Part shown: positions 10,001-18,418 of the stretch, piece after piece
Numbering within the stretch: the stretch's first letter is position 1
Layout of the letters: each line of letters starts with the position of its first letter
From: Lachnospiraceae bacterium
Lineage (GTDB): Bacteria; Bacillota; Clostridia; Lachnospirales; Lachnospiraceae
Direction: 5' to 3'
Assembly (NCBI GenBank): GCA_017518735.1
Contig: JAFWTY010000007.1
Location: 62,001 to 126,000, forward strand
DNA length: 64,000 nt
The notes under the pieces: model-generated
Databases searched by the model: none
What the model was told of the DNA's origin: nothing
The model's input: the letters and a program-made list of their open reading frames with translations, nothing else
Program-made: the position numbers and the translations under genes

Positions 10001-13000
10001 ACAAACATGAAGGAACTGGTCGGAGTGACCGGATTCATCGGAAATGTCAGACAGGAATACAAGAAATTTTTCGAAAGCAGTCAGGCTGTGAATGCAAAAC
10101 GAATCGCGGCTGAAGAGATCGGCAGGAAAGGGTTCGATGACAGTACGAATTTCTGGATCGGACTGGAAACTGCAACCTCATCCTTCCGTCAGGGGTATTG
10201 TACAAAGAAAGAGAAATCTCTTTATGCCGGAAAAAGTATCAATGCTTTTAAAAACGACATCCTTGTCACCGCCGTAAACAGAAAACTCGGAAGCGACAGA
10301 ATGCAAAAGACCGTAGGTCTTAAGGCGGAACAGATTGTTGATCTGATGGGTAAGACCAACGGGCTTCTTACCGAGAAAAACAAAAACATGATGGTGGTGT
10401 CTGCGGCAGCAGACGGCGGATACGATGCACTTTCCACAGCAGCCATAACCAATTACATGACAGGAATCAACCGCTCGGGAGTAGAAAAGAGCGTAACGGT
10501 TCTGGAAGGCCTTAAGTCCGGGGATGTGTACGGGGATGTGCTTAACGCTCAGTTCAATGCAATCGTGACATTCCGTGACAACTTTGATTTTGCAGGTCAG
10601 ATGGAGACGCTGGCAAATCTTCCGGACGGAAATGAACATGTTCAGGAGATGCTTGATTACTTAAATTCCACCCTTGAAAACGGAAAGAGTGTCAAGGATT
10701 GGATGGCAGACCGTTTCGATCTTCTGTTCAATGAAGGAACCAGAACGACCTTCCAACTTGCGGGAGTAGCACCGATCGATACCCTTATGATCGGAAACAT
10801 GACCGTGAGAGAAAAATTTGCAGACAAATATGCCGGAATCGAGGATGAAAAACTCAAAGAGCAGCTGCTTTGTCTGGAATTTATAAAGGAAATGGCAATC
10901 GGAAGAGAAGATCTCGTGGTTCGCACTTTTGAGCTTTCCGAAAACGGTCTAACGGAAAGTGCCATTCCGGCAATCGCAGTCCTGAACAGAGACAGCATGC
11001 AGAGATTCTCGTATTCCGTACATGCGTATGAAATCGGACGCAGGGAGATGATCTCCGATTTAATGCCCGTAATTGAAGCCCTTAAGAATACACAGCAGAA
11101 CAGGGAGTATAATTTCTCTTCCCTCGGAAGCGAGGGCGGAGAAGAATACCGCAAGATGACAACGGATCTGTCTAGGGTTTACGCATTTTTAAGAAGCGAG
11201 GACAATTCCGACCTTACACAGAAACAGATTCTGAATGCACTCAACAAACTTGAGCAGTCTGCAAGAACATATAAAGAAACCCATACAGGCTGGTTTGTGG
11301 GGCGTTGGCACGCATACGGACGTCAGCGTCTGGAACAGTCGGATAGGCTGCTTAAGATGGTTCCGATGTTAAAACAAAGATTCCTCGGAATTCGCAAAGA
11401 CATTGACTGCAATATGGCAGTCTGGAACGGGAAAAATGCCCAGGAGGCTCCGTTCAGCCGTATTAAGGAAGTAAACGGCAAGCTGGAAGGAAAGTTTAAC
11501 TTAGAAGTTAAGGATGCGGATTTCTACGATTACTATTTCAAAGTAGGTGCCGTAAACCGTGCTTTGAATAAACTTCGCAACAGACAGCTTCCGGAACAGA
11601 ATGCGGAGAATATCCGCAGAGTTATCCGTTATCTGGAAGGCTATTTTGTCGACAGAAGAGATACCGGTGAACTTACCATGGAAGATGTGAAATATCTGGA
11701 AGACGAAGGACGGATCACGGCTCGTATCAACGAACTTGCAAACAATCCTATTTTCCAGAAATGTATGGAAGACAATCCCGATTATGCAATTGAAAACTGG
11801 CGTGCCATAGAAGAAATTGCAAGGGAGATGCGGGAATCGGCCGCTTCGCAGGTTCAGAACGTAATCAACCGGTACGGTGCTGCGGAAGCCTTTATTGCGG
11901 GACTTGAGGGGCCGGAACAGAATGTACGCTATACGAAGCAGGATGCTTATAACAAAATGATAGCAGACAATCAGATATACGCAGAGCGCTCCAATACCTA
12001 TGAAAGACTTGCAACCCTGATGCTGGCCAGACTCCTTGCCGAAGATTCCGAGTTTTCCTACAGACTTCGCCTGTATATCGCGATGGGGGATTCGGTCGAA
12101 AACCAGATCATTTCCTACGTAAAAAACGGGTTACGGATGTCAAATGCGCTGGACGGGGACCATTTTGTACGTACATTTGAAGCAATGCATACCGGTCAGC
12201 TGAAGGAAGAAGTAAGACAGATTATTATGGAGGCCGGTTATCTTAACGGACCAAATCCCGCAGCGGCTGACGAAAATGAGATCGTAGATAACCCTGTGGA
12301 AGAACAGGAAATCATTCTGAACGAGGATGAGCCGGAAATCGTTCCGAACCTGAATGCGCAGAATATAAACATTCAAAACGGAAATATCGAAAATGAGAAT
12401 GCCGGGAATGAAGAACCGGTCGGAAACGTTCAGGAGAATGATGTAAACAACAGCATAAACGTCAATGTAAGTATTCTGAATAACGAGATTCCGGAAGTGA
12501 ATCCGAATGCGGATGTTCATGAAGAAGAAAACCGGATACAGAATCAGAATGCAAACCCGGTTATTGAAGACGACCTTGACCTGAATATCGGAAACGACGA
12601 ATTCCACTTCAATGGTGCCGGGGTCAACATCAACGTGGATCTTCGTCTGGATGATGTATTCCGGGATATCAATATCGAACCGATCCCGAATGCGGACGGC
12701 GGAAACGACGAAATCGATTATAACGAAGACGAATACAACGACGCAGAGAACGAAATCAACGAAAACGAGATCAACGAAAACAAGATTAACGAAAACGAAA
12801 TGAAAGAGGAGAAGAAAGCAGAACCTCCCAAGAACGAGATCAAGGAGGAGAAGAAGCCGAAACCTAAGAACATTATAATTGAGGAGGACGAAGAAGAGAA
12901 AGAACTTGTCGGTCCGGGTCCTGAGGATGAGAGAGCGGAATATATGAAGTCCGCAAAGGTTTATGAAGATGAACTCAAACAAATGGGCAAGGGCGCTTAC

Positions 13001-13516
13001 AACGAAAAAGGCGAGATTGATCTTCAGAAAGCCGGATGTATCATCAAGGCGGCGACTGCTTACGAGATGAGTAAACGGAAGAGCTTCGGTATTTTTGAAA
13101 CCGGTAAAGGCATTGAAAGCAAACTCTTCGGTAACAAAGAAAGCAGAATCGGCCTGGTAGTTCTAATGGAGAACTTAGACGGAGCAAACATCAATCAGCT
13201 CATTCAGGTCGGAAATTTCAAAAAAGGAATTGAGGGACTTTATGAGAATTGTTCCGAAGAGAAAAAACGGATCATTGAAGAACTGTGGAAGGATGCCAAA
13301 GTGAAGCATGCCAATTCTTCCGATCCCCGGATGAGGGATGTGGTGAGCGGATACGGCGAGCCGAAAAAGAATAATTTTGCAATCATTGGAAAATCATCCT
13401 CAAACAAAAAGCCGGGTGGAAACGAAAAAGAGAGCAAAAACGGAAAAGGCAACGATAACAACGGTACATTTGGAAAGAATAAGGGAAAACCGATTACGGG
13501 TCCCGGGAAAAAGTAA
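4100..13516 (+). CDS. Giant modular protein of 3138 aa, unknown function (three-module family A)
   Basis: No known domain recognised; no signal peptide or membrane helix, so it is probably cytoplasmic or exported by an unusual route. It contains three diverged tandem modules. Each has an N-terminal block (F..YLM..KGLS..DA), then W..V..KA......YK.PDIDY..P (near bp 4930, 7060 and 9950), and later a block like NGKTAEELWGEKY...ENP..KE.LY (near 5805, 7885 and 10785). Two module ends carry NNP.FQ.....NP......W. After module 3 comes a long Asn/Glu/Ile-rich disordered linker (about 12280-12900, with five-residue NEINE repeats), then a C-terminal domain (about 12940-13300) shared with the 3002-aa protein and a Gly/Lys/Asn-rich tail. 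The start has AAAGGA before it. Modules are about 710 and 963 aa apart, nearly the spacing seen in the 3002-aa protein. Confidence 0.85.
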   Translation: MGQTVNQFKQLLENRKNELSQIQDAAQKKQKTAELILLTHMYNKYGNGWDRPQMKKQFETQILNFNPEPKYTQTIARIKTNMDNLTVRLACTEPRPFPEELYPYAAEPEKLTNEKMKDIRNTLYGKGYPFDIYKVPGEGMGEEQLKAIHNDLGLKPDNIKEEVTPLTVKFIGQNETVLKRFDNYTAPVGLLTGRGFTNSSTFRFYLMAKKGLSVQDAMKYGPDSEGFENDFKEFEQFLKDHPIKDTETKKLSDEERDQNTKEWLDVFGKASDKFAEYKIPDIDYNNPEAVEPYRNEFLFLSPLITDLEQQVEPFLSAAAPSLSRLKGEEVKLKAKMKPAQEIRKFSSAFATGNTLPEALLRGNPKAAAKTTAVQKIVFANEVAPKYKGKTGKELGSDVTVKSLYDGIAQLRMVQEANTHDQITFDNAKEYLQSGGGNLKDVVLDHYQTLLATTRKESANQEQISHGQSVFVSKVQSEIADNPHYKGVLRDLFNSGLSGEDILAKFKVEEDRAVENDLDVLFDHELSEQMAQRQADRDYLIEKVDFCFRKLFVDNGQVDYYRLAGVDNPLGTIRVNGKTAEELWGEKYKNIENPADKELLYKLEIINAMVNTIAHVTMDHYMINDNDQIVPNGTIDLCDDRLHMERKKSFLREVETLGTKMREIKAATAERPQWLQPGAQALRDEMGRKADAVIKECNLRFGLYGKLKPALEEYELAAENFYNNQISLMHTNNRGQAEIALAEQEKRKALNDIREIKNNIEKYAKNLKVENSDLELGANDSARYQFAKIKSEIEQSVKLKGLSEAAAELHQEEALPEELGWIDQIDDADEELTNEQTKLLKEASGFFDKQELDRMTANYTTSIMDIMNMQNVGETGKTGAKILDENGFGTREGTLQCYFASYLMSEKGLSAKDALEIGNTLIPVTDPKTGEVKYPAGREQTLQYEKDFMQFVLNYPIEKENADKETTEKSIGKWAKVFRNAHMKVKEYKLPDIDYTDPKQVKDHFEKLYYLGIFSGDAFQEFDAMARSSANTKYSSVSNVAAKEMGGYKNFWDTYRFFNDMQGLTLVGYRNGNELKEYKSVCRIGFMAAGRFLGGRMMNKIGGKTLGDGITLLRPSISILEDSIMSTGGMLNKYVYTTQFPVESLVNSKKGLQYLFGFNRESLEQTADALEKDALSGVGRDRFALNSHFKMGIFDAEPWPEGLRERFSSVGESAQDMEKFLAENATETCNVIDWADNQISGMFDMGRHGLIHEYGFNDSDMFLIDGQTPAQKYGEKYAHIQDPDEKERYFKAEIMRSIASGRQEVKVRNLYLETDGRITEGPATLRYMKRDKVTEFVNEYQNYKLQRKNLLSRLNQMKKNLAETQQNPKSNFTRGEGEEGSPEYRAYTKSIQECIDKLSGWNGVGEKAVFGAQLRTALQNLERNAKAYYEKRKGFLFGPQSKEGVIRLLESEKASTGLVSQFDALRRTFQSDQYVNGRTLKESSERDLEIYYKKVHDSFLKVPVQNEAETEDAYARAEIKRLLDMYKNSVRIKEINTKPELKNEKNAADYLFGRYEYLMGPAPVGEETKKFTLEDIRDVEKFPERLEFLAKHAPFQMAMNNNPERTIRLWQQLEADTASVTTAKKTEYDNRIKESGSLSDYVAGNNAAVQPAMPAAETIKRINNIEDPVERQNERIQLGIRLTEAIVMQMQSSDSPDTLFFRTLVTGKSALLEGFKNTIHNYILEKGYLENDKIEDTLRRLENGELRREAMDQITRKSSIDRANRLANEKEKIAESLGKVGFITNAQGNLTEQQFEDYAAETGFDMANTFAKEFNDSADLLKQPISYTVTQPGQNQGDPEVVVAKNVQPDAEVFKNVGISQRNDALQSLFVSWVMAQKGKEFKEALKICTTTAWAEENKEEANQANRFRAEFYEFCEKNQILALQKAGNKEEAERAVREWANVYKKASDMMKSYEFPNINYRNKEEIKTNMKELVGVTGFIGNVRQEYKKFFESSQAVNAKRIAAEEIGRKGFDDSTNFWIGLETATSSFRQGYCTKKEKSLYAGKSINAFKNDILVTAVNRKLGSDRMQKTVGLKAEQIVDLMGKTNGLLTEKNKNMMVVSAAADGGYDALSTAAITNYMTGINRSGVEKSVTVLEGLKSGDVYGDVLNAQFNAIVTFRDNFDFAGQMETLANLPDGNEHVQEMLDYLNSTLENGKSVKDWMADRFDLLFNEGTRTTFQLAGVAPIDTLMIGNMTVREKFADKYAGIEDEKLKEQLLCLEFIKEMAIGREDLVVRTFELSENGLTESAIPAIAVLNRDSMQRFSYSVHAYEIGRREMISDLMPVIEALKNTQQNREYNFSSLGSEGGEEYRKMTTDLSRVYAFLRSEDNSDLTQKQILNALNKLEQSARTYKETHTGWFVGRWHAYGRQRLEQSDRLLKMVPMLKQRFLGIRKDIDCNMAVWNGKNAQEAPFSRIKEVNGKLEGKFNLEVKDADFYDYYFKVGAVNRALNKLRNRQLPEQNAENIRRVIRYLEGYFVDRRDTGELTMEDVKYLEDEGRITARINELANNPIFQKCMEDNPDYAIENWRAIEEIAREMRESAASQVQNVINRYGAAEAFIAGLEGPEQNVRYTKQDAYNKMIADNQIYAERSNTYERLATLMLARLLAEDSEFSYRLRLYIAMGDSVENQIISYVKNGLRMSNALDGDHFVRTFEAMHTGQLKEEVRQIIMEAGYLNGPNPAAADENEIVDNPVEEQEIILNEDEPEIVPNLNAQNINIQNGNIENENAGNEEPVGNVQENDVNNSINVNVSILNNEIPEVNPNADVHEEENRIQNQNANPVIEDDLDLNIGNDEFHFNGAGVNINVDLRLDDVFRDINIEPIPNADGGNDEIDYNEDEYNDAENEINENEINENKINENEMKEEKKAEPPKNEIKEEKKPKPKNIIIEEDEEEKELVGPGPEDERAEYMKSAKVYEDELKQMGKGAYNEKGEIDLQKAGCIIKAATAYEMSKRKSFGIFETGKGIESKLFGNKESRIGLVVLMENLDGANINQLIQVGNFKKGIEGLYENCSEEKKRIIEELWKDAKVKHANSSDPRMRDVVSGYGEPKKNNFAIIGKSSSNKKPGGNEKESKNGKGNDNNGTFGKNKGKPITGPGKK
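12733..12807 (+). repeat. Short tandem repeats coding for NEINE-type units
   Basis: A run of roughly 15-bp units (AACGAAATCAACGAA type) encodes Glu-Asn-Glu-Ile-Asn steps within the disordered linker of the 3138-aa protein. The edges are approximate. Such repeats are prone to slippage, so linker length may vary between strains. Confidence 0.7.
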
Positions 13517-13534
13517 TTAAAGGAGGATAAAAAA

Positions 13535-15916
13535 ATGCCAAAGTGGAATGTGGATCAGGTATGGGGGTTGAAGGAGTATTTTTCAACCTTATCCAGAAAG
13601 GACAAAGTACAGTTTCTTCTTGAAATGGACTTAGTTGACAACCAGGTCATGGTAGAGGCTGATGTTCAGAAGGCTCACAAGGAGATGGCAAAGGAGTTCT
13701 TTGCTCCGAAGGATGCAAAAGGTAATATTGATGTTGCGGAAATGCAGAATCGTATCGGACTGTTCATAATGGCCAGAGCGGAGCAGGCGGAAAAACTCGG
13801 ACAGGCAATGATGGAAGATGCACGGAGTATTCCGGTAGGTCATCCCATTGAGCAGATTTATGCCGCTGCAAGCGAGCGTTTCAAGGATCATCCGGAAGGC
13901 AAAAAAGCTGCCTACATGAAGGATTACATGTACAAAAAGGTGATTGACGGAGATCTGATTTCGACCGAAGCGATGCAGGAAATGCTGAAAAAGGCCGGAA
14001 AGAAGGCCGGTGACGTTGCACAGACGAAAGAAGAATTTAAAAAGCTTTTGGACGAAGGCTTTCAAAAGGCTATCGAAGAGAAAAAGAAAGCTACCAATAC
14101 TATTGATGGCAGCGCCATTGATTATGGTGCCAACTTTGCTTCCAATAAGGGAATCGTTACCGATCAGGTTGTTGCGCAATATATGAACAGCAAGAATAAG
14201 GTTGCCGCAGAGTATGATATTCTGGATCATGCATACGAATTGCGGGAGAAGATCAACAAAGAAGCAAGACTCGGCGGAATGAAGGTTGCCAACGATCTTC
14301 TTTACCGGAAGGAAGTTCTGATACTGGCAAAAGAGGCGCTGGAAAACACCGGAAGAGGAAACGGAAAAGACCAGGAAGGAACCTGGTGGCATAAGAACAA
14401 CAGTCCGGAGTTCAACGCTGTTAATACCGCAATGAAAAACTATACGGATTTTGTCCAGAAAGGAAAAAACCCGGATTTGGTGGAATCTGCCAGAAAGACA
14501 CTTGTGGAGGCAGGTCTTAAATATATCGACGGAAAAGAAAAAGTTCGTTCTTCCCAGTTCGGACGCGAACGTTTTGAGACTGTTATGACGGCTCTTCATG
14601 CAACCATGGACAAAGCAGACTTCCAGGCTCTTTGTGACAGGATCAACAAAAAGCGCGGACTGACAGGAAAGCCGGATGACGAAAATTACGTTTCCGAGAA
14701 AAAATATGCAAAGAAGGCTTCCATGGAATCCCGTAAGACACCTCTTACGGAAGAGATGGAAGACAAGATTCAGAATATTGAAAAATACTATGGTCCCAAC
14801 AAGCCGGGCGGAACCTTGGAGTATGACTTAAACGCATATGACGGTATCGGCGACTACAACATTACAAGCAGACAGTTTGCTGCGCTGGTTGTCGGTTATG
14901 CCGGCACGCGGGAAGCCGCAGGAAAAGGGCCGGAAGATGATAAGCTTACAGACCTTGAAAAAGCAAACTTACAGCGTGCAAAATATTCGGATTTCTTCTA
15001 CGAAGATAAAGGAAACAATATGCCGGAAGAGTTCAAGCCGGTTGTGGATTATTCCAAAGAACAGGTAAACAAAGCACTTTTCGCATATCGTGACGGGAAT
15101 AAGAAACCCCTGGCAAACATTCTCGCGCAGACGATTCGCAGTTATGCACTTGCCGGTCGGGATGAACTTCCGGCTGAGAAGTGGGCAATTCAGGCAGAGC
15201 AGAAGCAAATAGTGCTGGATTTCCTCGCAAAAGACAAGGATCTGGGAAAACTTGCAAAAAAACAATTCGCAGAAATTACGAAGAATGACCGCAGCATTAA
15301 AGGTAACGAACCGAAATGGGAAATGGATTTAAAAGAAGTAAAGGCCACCGTTGAGGTTGGAAAACTGGTTGGTAATGCTTCGAAGGCGAAGAAAGAACTG
15401 GAATCCGGAAAGAGCCTGAGCGAAGAAAGGAAAGTTGAACTTTATGCAGACATTCTGAAAGTGAATTATCTGCAAAACCGTATCAATATTAAAAACGGGC
15501 AGGAACTGAGCAAAAAGGAAGAAATCCGAAGCGAGCTGGGTAAGATTGCAAATGAAAAAGGTCTTAACAACGATCAGGTTGAGGCAAAAGGAAAAGCGAT
15601 CCGTCAGCAGTATTACGGAAACGCTCAGAGTATGGAGGATTTGATTAATCCCAAAGCACACGGACATGCGGTTCTTACCACTGCAATGAAACGTGTGATA
15701 AGACAGGCCAAGATTACGAAACTCTCTCTGGATGAGGCCCTTAATAAGTTGAGCGATGAGTCCTTCTTAAAGGGAACTGTAAGAGACAAGGTTCTGGATG
15801 CGAAAGAGGAAGCAAAGAATAACGAAAAGGGCAAAGAAAACGCAAAGAACTGGAAAGCCGGCGGAAATGTAAAAGAAAACAAAGAAGAACCGAAGGCCCT
15901 TCTTCCGAATCAGTAA
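13535..15916 (+). CDS. Uncharacterised soluble protein, 793 aa, last gene of the first giant operon
   Basis: No family recognised. The protein is charged, Lys/Glu/Ala-rich and looks largely alpha-helical, with no signal peptide or membrane helix. It opens with MPKWNVDQVWGLKEYF; the middle contains a Gly/Tyr-rich stretch (GTLEYDLNAYDGIGDYNI, about residue 430) that looks more folded than the rest; the C-terminus (about 745-793) is a disordered Asn/Lys/Glu tail ending in ALLPNQ. The ribosome site is strong (AAAGGAGGATAAAAAA before ATG), stronger than that of the 3138-aa gene 18 bp upstream, which suggests higher translation. A terminator follows at 15951. Shared operon and composition suggest it works with the giant protein, but no specific role is visible. 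Confidence 0.78.
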   Translation: MPKWNVDQVWGLKEYFSTLSRKDKVQFLLEMDLVDNQVMVEADVQKAHKEMAKEFFAPKDAKGNIDVAEMQNRIGLFIMARAEQAEKLGQAMMEDARSIPVGHPIEQIYAAASERFKDHPEGKKAAYMKDYMYKKVIDGDLISTEAMQEMLKKAGKKAGDVAQTKEEFKKLLDEGFQKAIEEKKKATNTIDGSAIDYGANFASNKGIVTDQVVAQYMNSKNKVAAEYDILDHAYELREKINKEARLGGMKVANDLLYRKEVLILAKEALENTGRGNGKDQEGTWWHKNNSPEFNAVNTAMKNYTDFVQKGKNPDLVESARKTLVEAGLKYIDGKEKVRSSQFGRERFETVMTALHATMDKADFQALCDRINKKRGLTGKPDDENYVSEKKYAKKASMESRKTPLTEEMEDKIQNIEKYYGPNKPGGTLEYDLNAYDGIGDYNITSRQFAALVVGYAGTREAAGKGPEDDKLTDLEKANLQRAKYSDFFYEDKGNNMPEEFKPVVDYSKEQVNKALFAYRDGNKKPLANILAQTIRSYALAGRDELPAEKWAIQAEQKQIVLDFLAKDKDLGKLAKKQFAEITKNDRSIKGNEPKWEMDLKEVKATVEVGKLVGNASKAKKELESGKSLSEERKVELYADILKVNYLQNRINIKNGQELSKKEEIRSELGKIANEKGLNNDQVEAKGKAIRQQYYGNAQSMEDLINPKAHGHAVLTTAMKRVIRQAKITKLSLDEALNKLSDESFLKGTVRDKVLDAKEEAKNNEKGKENAKNWKAGGNVKENKEEPKALLPNQ

Positions 15917-15950
15917 GATACTACTCTACATTTACAAAAGCATATAAAGA

Positions 15951-15991
15951 AGAACCGGCGGTTCCATAAAGGGACCGCTGATTCTTTTTTT
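15951..15991 (+). terminator. Terminator of the first giant operon
   Basis: An eight-pair GC-rich stem (GCGGTTCC / GGGACCGC, one G-T pair) with loop ATAAA, extended by an outer AGAA/TTCT pairing and followed by a run of T. Confidence 0.88.
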
Positions 15992-16002
15992 CTTTCTGTG
16001 TG

Positions 16003-16031
16003 TTGTGAAAACGGAGAGTTTGTAGTATGAT
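16003..16031 (+). promoter_or_regulatory. Sigma-A-type promoter before the acidic membrane protein
   Basis: TTGTGA at 16003 and TATGAT at 16026 with a 17-bp spacer, about 55 bp before the next start codon. A second AT-rich -10-like hexamer (TATAAT) lies at 16039. Confidence 0.55.
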
Positions 16032-16085
16032 ATTATGCGTATAATTATGATTTTTTTTGGCTTATGAAAGCGATATTTGTCCGTT

Positions 16086-16598
16086 ATGAGCAGTAAAAAG
16101 AAGAAAAACAGAAAGAATAAGAATAACCGCATGCCATTGATAATCGGTGTGGCCGGAGCGCTCCTGGCTCTTGCGGTTGCCGTGATTGTCATCGTTTTGG
16201 TAAATAAAAAAAGAACAAAAACTCCGAATGAAAATGCTTCGGATGGCACGGTGATCAATTTAAATCAGGGAAGTGAAACAGTCCGGGCTTCCGAAGACGC
16301 ACAGACGGAGGACGGCTCCGGACAGGAAGATCCCGAAAAGAAGGGAGAGTCCAAAGAAGAACCGAAAGATTCCGATCCCGGGAATCAGGATCCGGACGGA
16401 AAAACCAAGGACCCTTCCGCGAAAGAGCCCACTGTACAGGAACCCTGGGACACTCCCGGTGCGGAGCCAGGGGATACCCCAAGTGTGGAAGTCCCCGCAA
16501 CCGACCCCGGCAACAACAAGCCGTCCGTCGGAACAACAAAGCCTGACGACAAACCGGACGGCGGAGTGATTGAACTGCCGGAGATCCCGATCAACTGA
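16086..16598 (+). CDS. Single-pass membrane protein with acidic, proline-rich extracellular tail
   Basis: A 170-aa protein: a Lys/Asn-rich cytoplasmic start (SSKKKKNRKNKNN), one membrane helix (MPLIIGVAGALLALAVAV), then a disordered Asp/Pro/Glu/Gly-rich outer part with PGDTPS-like repeats. It has no enzyme motif; it resembles membrane-anchored spacers or cell-wall-associated proteins of clostridia. I favour ATG at 16086; a TTG at 16077 sits at better spacing from GAAAG and would add three residues, so the start is uncertain. It is followed 78 bp later by a secreted protein gene on the same strand, and I see no terminator between them, so they may share a transcript. Confidence 0.7.
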   Translation: MSSKKKKNRKNKNNRMPLIIGVAGALLALAVAVIVIVLVNKKRTKTPNENASDGTVINLNQGSETVRASEDAQTEDGSGQEDPEKKGESKEEPKDSDPGNQDPDGKTKDPSAKEPTVQEPWDTPGAEPGDTPSVEVPATDPGNNKPSVGTTKPDDKPDGGVIELPEIPIN

Positions 16599-16676
16599 TA
16601 TTCCTGCACAGATTCGGAAACCAAAAGCGAGAAATATGTAACAAGAATCGAACAGAATCCCAAAGAGGAGGAAAAG

Positions 16677-18395
16677 ATGAGAAGAGTTTACAGATATTTG
16701 TTAATACCGGGCGCATTCGTGATGATGCTGTTTTTGTGCTTTCTGATGAAGACAACGGCAGAGGCAAGGAGTTTTACTTTGGAAGATGATACTGTAGTGG
16801 ATGCTGTGGAGCTTCCGACCAGTGGTTCAAGTTGTGATTTGGAACAGTCATATTATTATATGCAGAATGGAGATTCGGATTACAATAATGTCGAAAGTTA
16901 TACTGTGAAAAACGATGTAACCATTATTCTTCCGGACGGATCCAGTGCATCAACAAATATTAAATTCTATATCAATGAGGGAAAGAGTCTGACAATCTGT
17001 GGAGAATTATACGGTGCCGGTACATTTTCCTGTGCCGGCATTTACGGCAGAAACGGTGAGGCATCTTATACATTTACTTTAAATTCCGGTACGGTAACGG
17101 TGATTGGCCCGAGCTCAGGGAACGATTCCGGAATCGGCCAACAAGATAGTTACGGCTGCAGCGAATGCAGAATTGTGATCAACGGTGGAACTTTGACGGT
17201 TGGAGCACACTCCGGAGTTGCACTCGGCTCGTCCGATTTTGGCAGCATTACAATCAACGGCGGTGTGGTAAATGCAAGCGCCACCGGCACGAACGGAATT
17301 GGAATATGTGCTAAAAATGTAACGATTAACGGCGGACAGGTAACGGCAAGCGGTACCAAAGGGATTGTGGCTGATACAATCAATCTCGGATATACCGATA
17401 GTACGGATTTTGTTCAGACTACAGATTTTAACGGAACTTTGACTGTCAGCGATGGCTGCACGTTCCTTTATAATGATGATGACAGCAGTGTTGATTTTTC
17501 AAATTACACGGCAAATGCGAAGGTCATTCCCGGAACCTTTCCGAGATTAAAATCCTACAGCCTCAGTCTGGACGGACTGATTGGGGTAAATTTCTATGTA
17601 TATTTACCGGAGAATATGAGGAATACGAATACCACCATGTCATTTACTGTTAAGTCGAAGAACAAAAGCAGGACGACATCGGATACCTTCGACAGCACAT
17701 TTAAAAATGACTCGGGATATTATGGATTTACCTGCTATCTGACATCGATAGAGACGGCAATGGAAATTGAGGCAAGCCTTCCGTATACGGGCGGTATGCT
17801 GACTTATACATGTAACGGTGTAAAATCCTATTATGAGCAGGCCGTTCAATCGAATTATGCGGGATTTACCGATCCGGAAGAGAACTTACTTAAGGCATTG
17901 GTAGATTACAGCCATTATATTCAGCTTTTCCTTCAGAAAAATAATAATTGGTCACTTACGGATGATTATGTTGCAATTCAGAGTGCCGGTTGCAGTGTTG
18001 ACCCTACGGTTGCTATAAAGACGGCCATAGAGGCGAAAGCCGGAACCATAACCGTTCCGGAGGGAGTATCGCTTCAATATCAGCTGGGATTTGATGAAGC
18101 ATTGACACTGCGAATCCGGGTTGTTGCTCCGACAGGGGTGACGGTTACCGATACCAGTCTTGGAGAACGAAACGGAAACATTATTTCCATTTCCAATATT
18201 AAGGCGCAGGAAATCGGTAACACCGGAACTCTGACGATTACATTATCGGATAAAAGCACTGTAACCATCACGAATTTCAGCGCACTTATTTATGCAAATG
18301 CCATTATGAACAGTGATAAATTTGATGAGAATGATAAGAAGGCTATGGTTGCTTTATATAATTACTATATGGCAGCAGATGCGTATTTTAACTAA
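16677..18395 (+). CDS. Secreted beta-helix-like surface protein, 572 aa
   Basis: The N-terminus (RRVYRYLLIPGAFVMMLFL, cleavage probably after the Ala-Glu-Ala near residue 30) is a signal peptide. Residues about 75-260 are Gly/Asn/Ser/Thr-rich with repeated ITINGG / VTINGGQV rungs, typical of right-handed beta-helix or carbohydrate-binding-domain-containing clostridial surface proteins. The second half (about 290-572) has beta-sandwich-like character and no known catalytic motif. There is no LPXTG motif or C-terminal membrane anchor, so it is probably released or bound non-covalently. The ribosome site AGAGGAGGAAAAG is strong. A 35-aa peptide gene follows after 23 bp. Carbohydrate or surface binding is inferred from fold alone. 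Confidence 0.75.
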   Translation: MRRVYRYLLIPGAFVMMLFLCFLMKTTAEARSFTLEDDTVVDAVELPTSGSSCDLEQSYYYMQNGDSDYNNVESYTVKNDVTIILPDGSSASTNIKFYINEGKSLTICGELYGAGTFSCAGIYGRNGEASYTFTLNSGTVTVIGPSSGNDSGIGQQDSYGCSECRIVINGGTLTVGAHSGVALGSSDFGSITINGGVVNASATGTNGIGICAKNVTINGGQVTASGTKGIVADTINLGYTDSTDFVQTTDFNGTLTVSDGCTFLYNDDDSSVDFSNYTANAKVIPGTFPRLKSYSLSLDGLIGVNFYVYLPENMRNTNTTMSFTVKSKNKSRTTSDTFDSTFKNDSGYYGFTCYLTSIETAMEIEASLPYTGGMLTYTCNGVKSYYEQAVQSNYAGFTDPEENLLKALVDYSHYIQLFLQKNNNWSLTDDYVAIQSAGCSVDPTVAIKTAIEAKAGTITVPEGVSLQYQLGFDEALTLRIRVVAPTGVTVTDTSLGERNGNIISISNIKAQEIGNTGTLTITLSDKSTVTITNFSALIYANAIMNSDKFDENDKKAMVALYNYYMAADAYFN

Positions 18396-18418
18396 GGGAT
18401 ATTTCGGAGGATAATGCG

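Noticed and set aside
12140-12982. A 280-aa open frame on the minus strand within the 3138-aa gene
   Set aside because: It is the mirror of the low-complexity Asn/Glu/Ile linker and gives a Phe/Val/Ile-rich product with no motif; no promoter or ribosome site.
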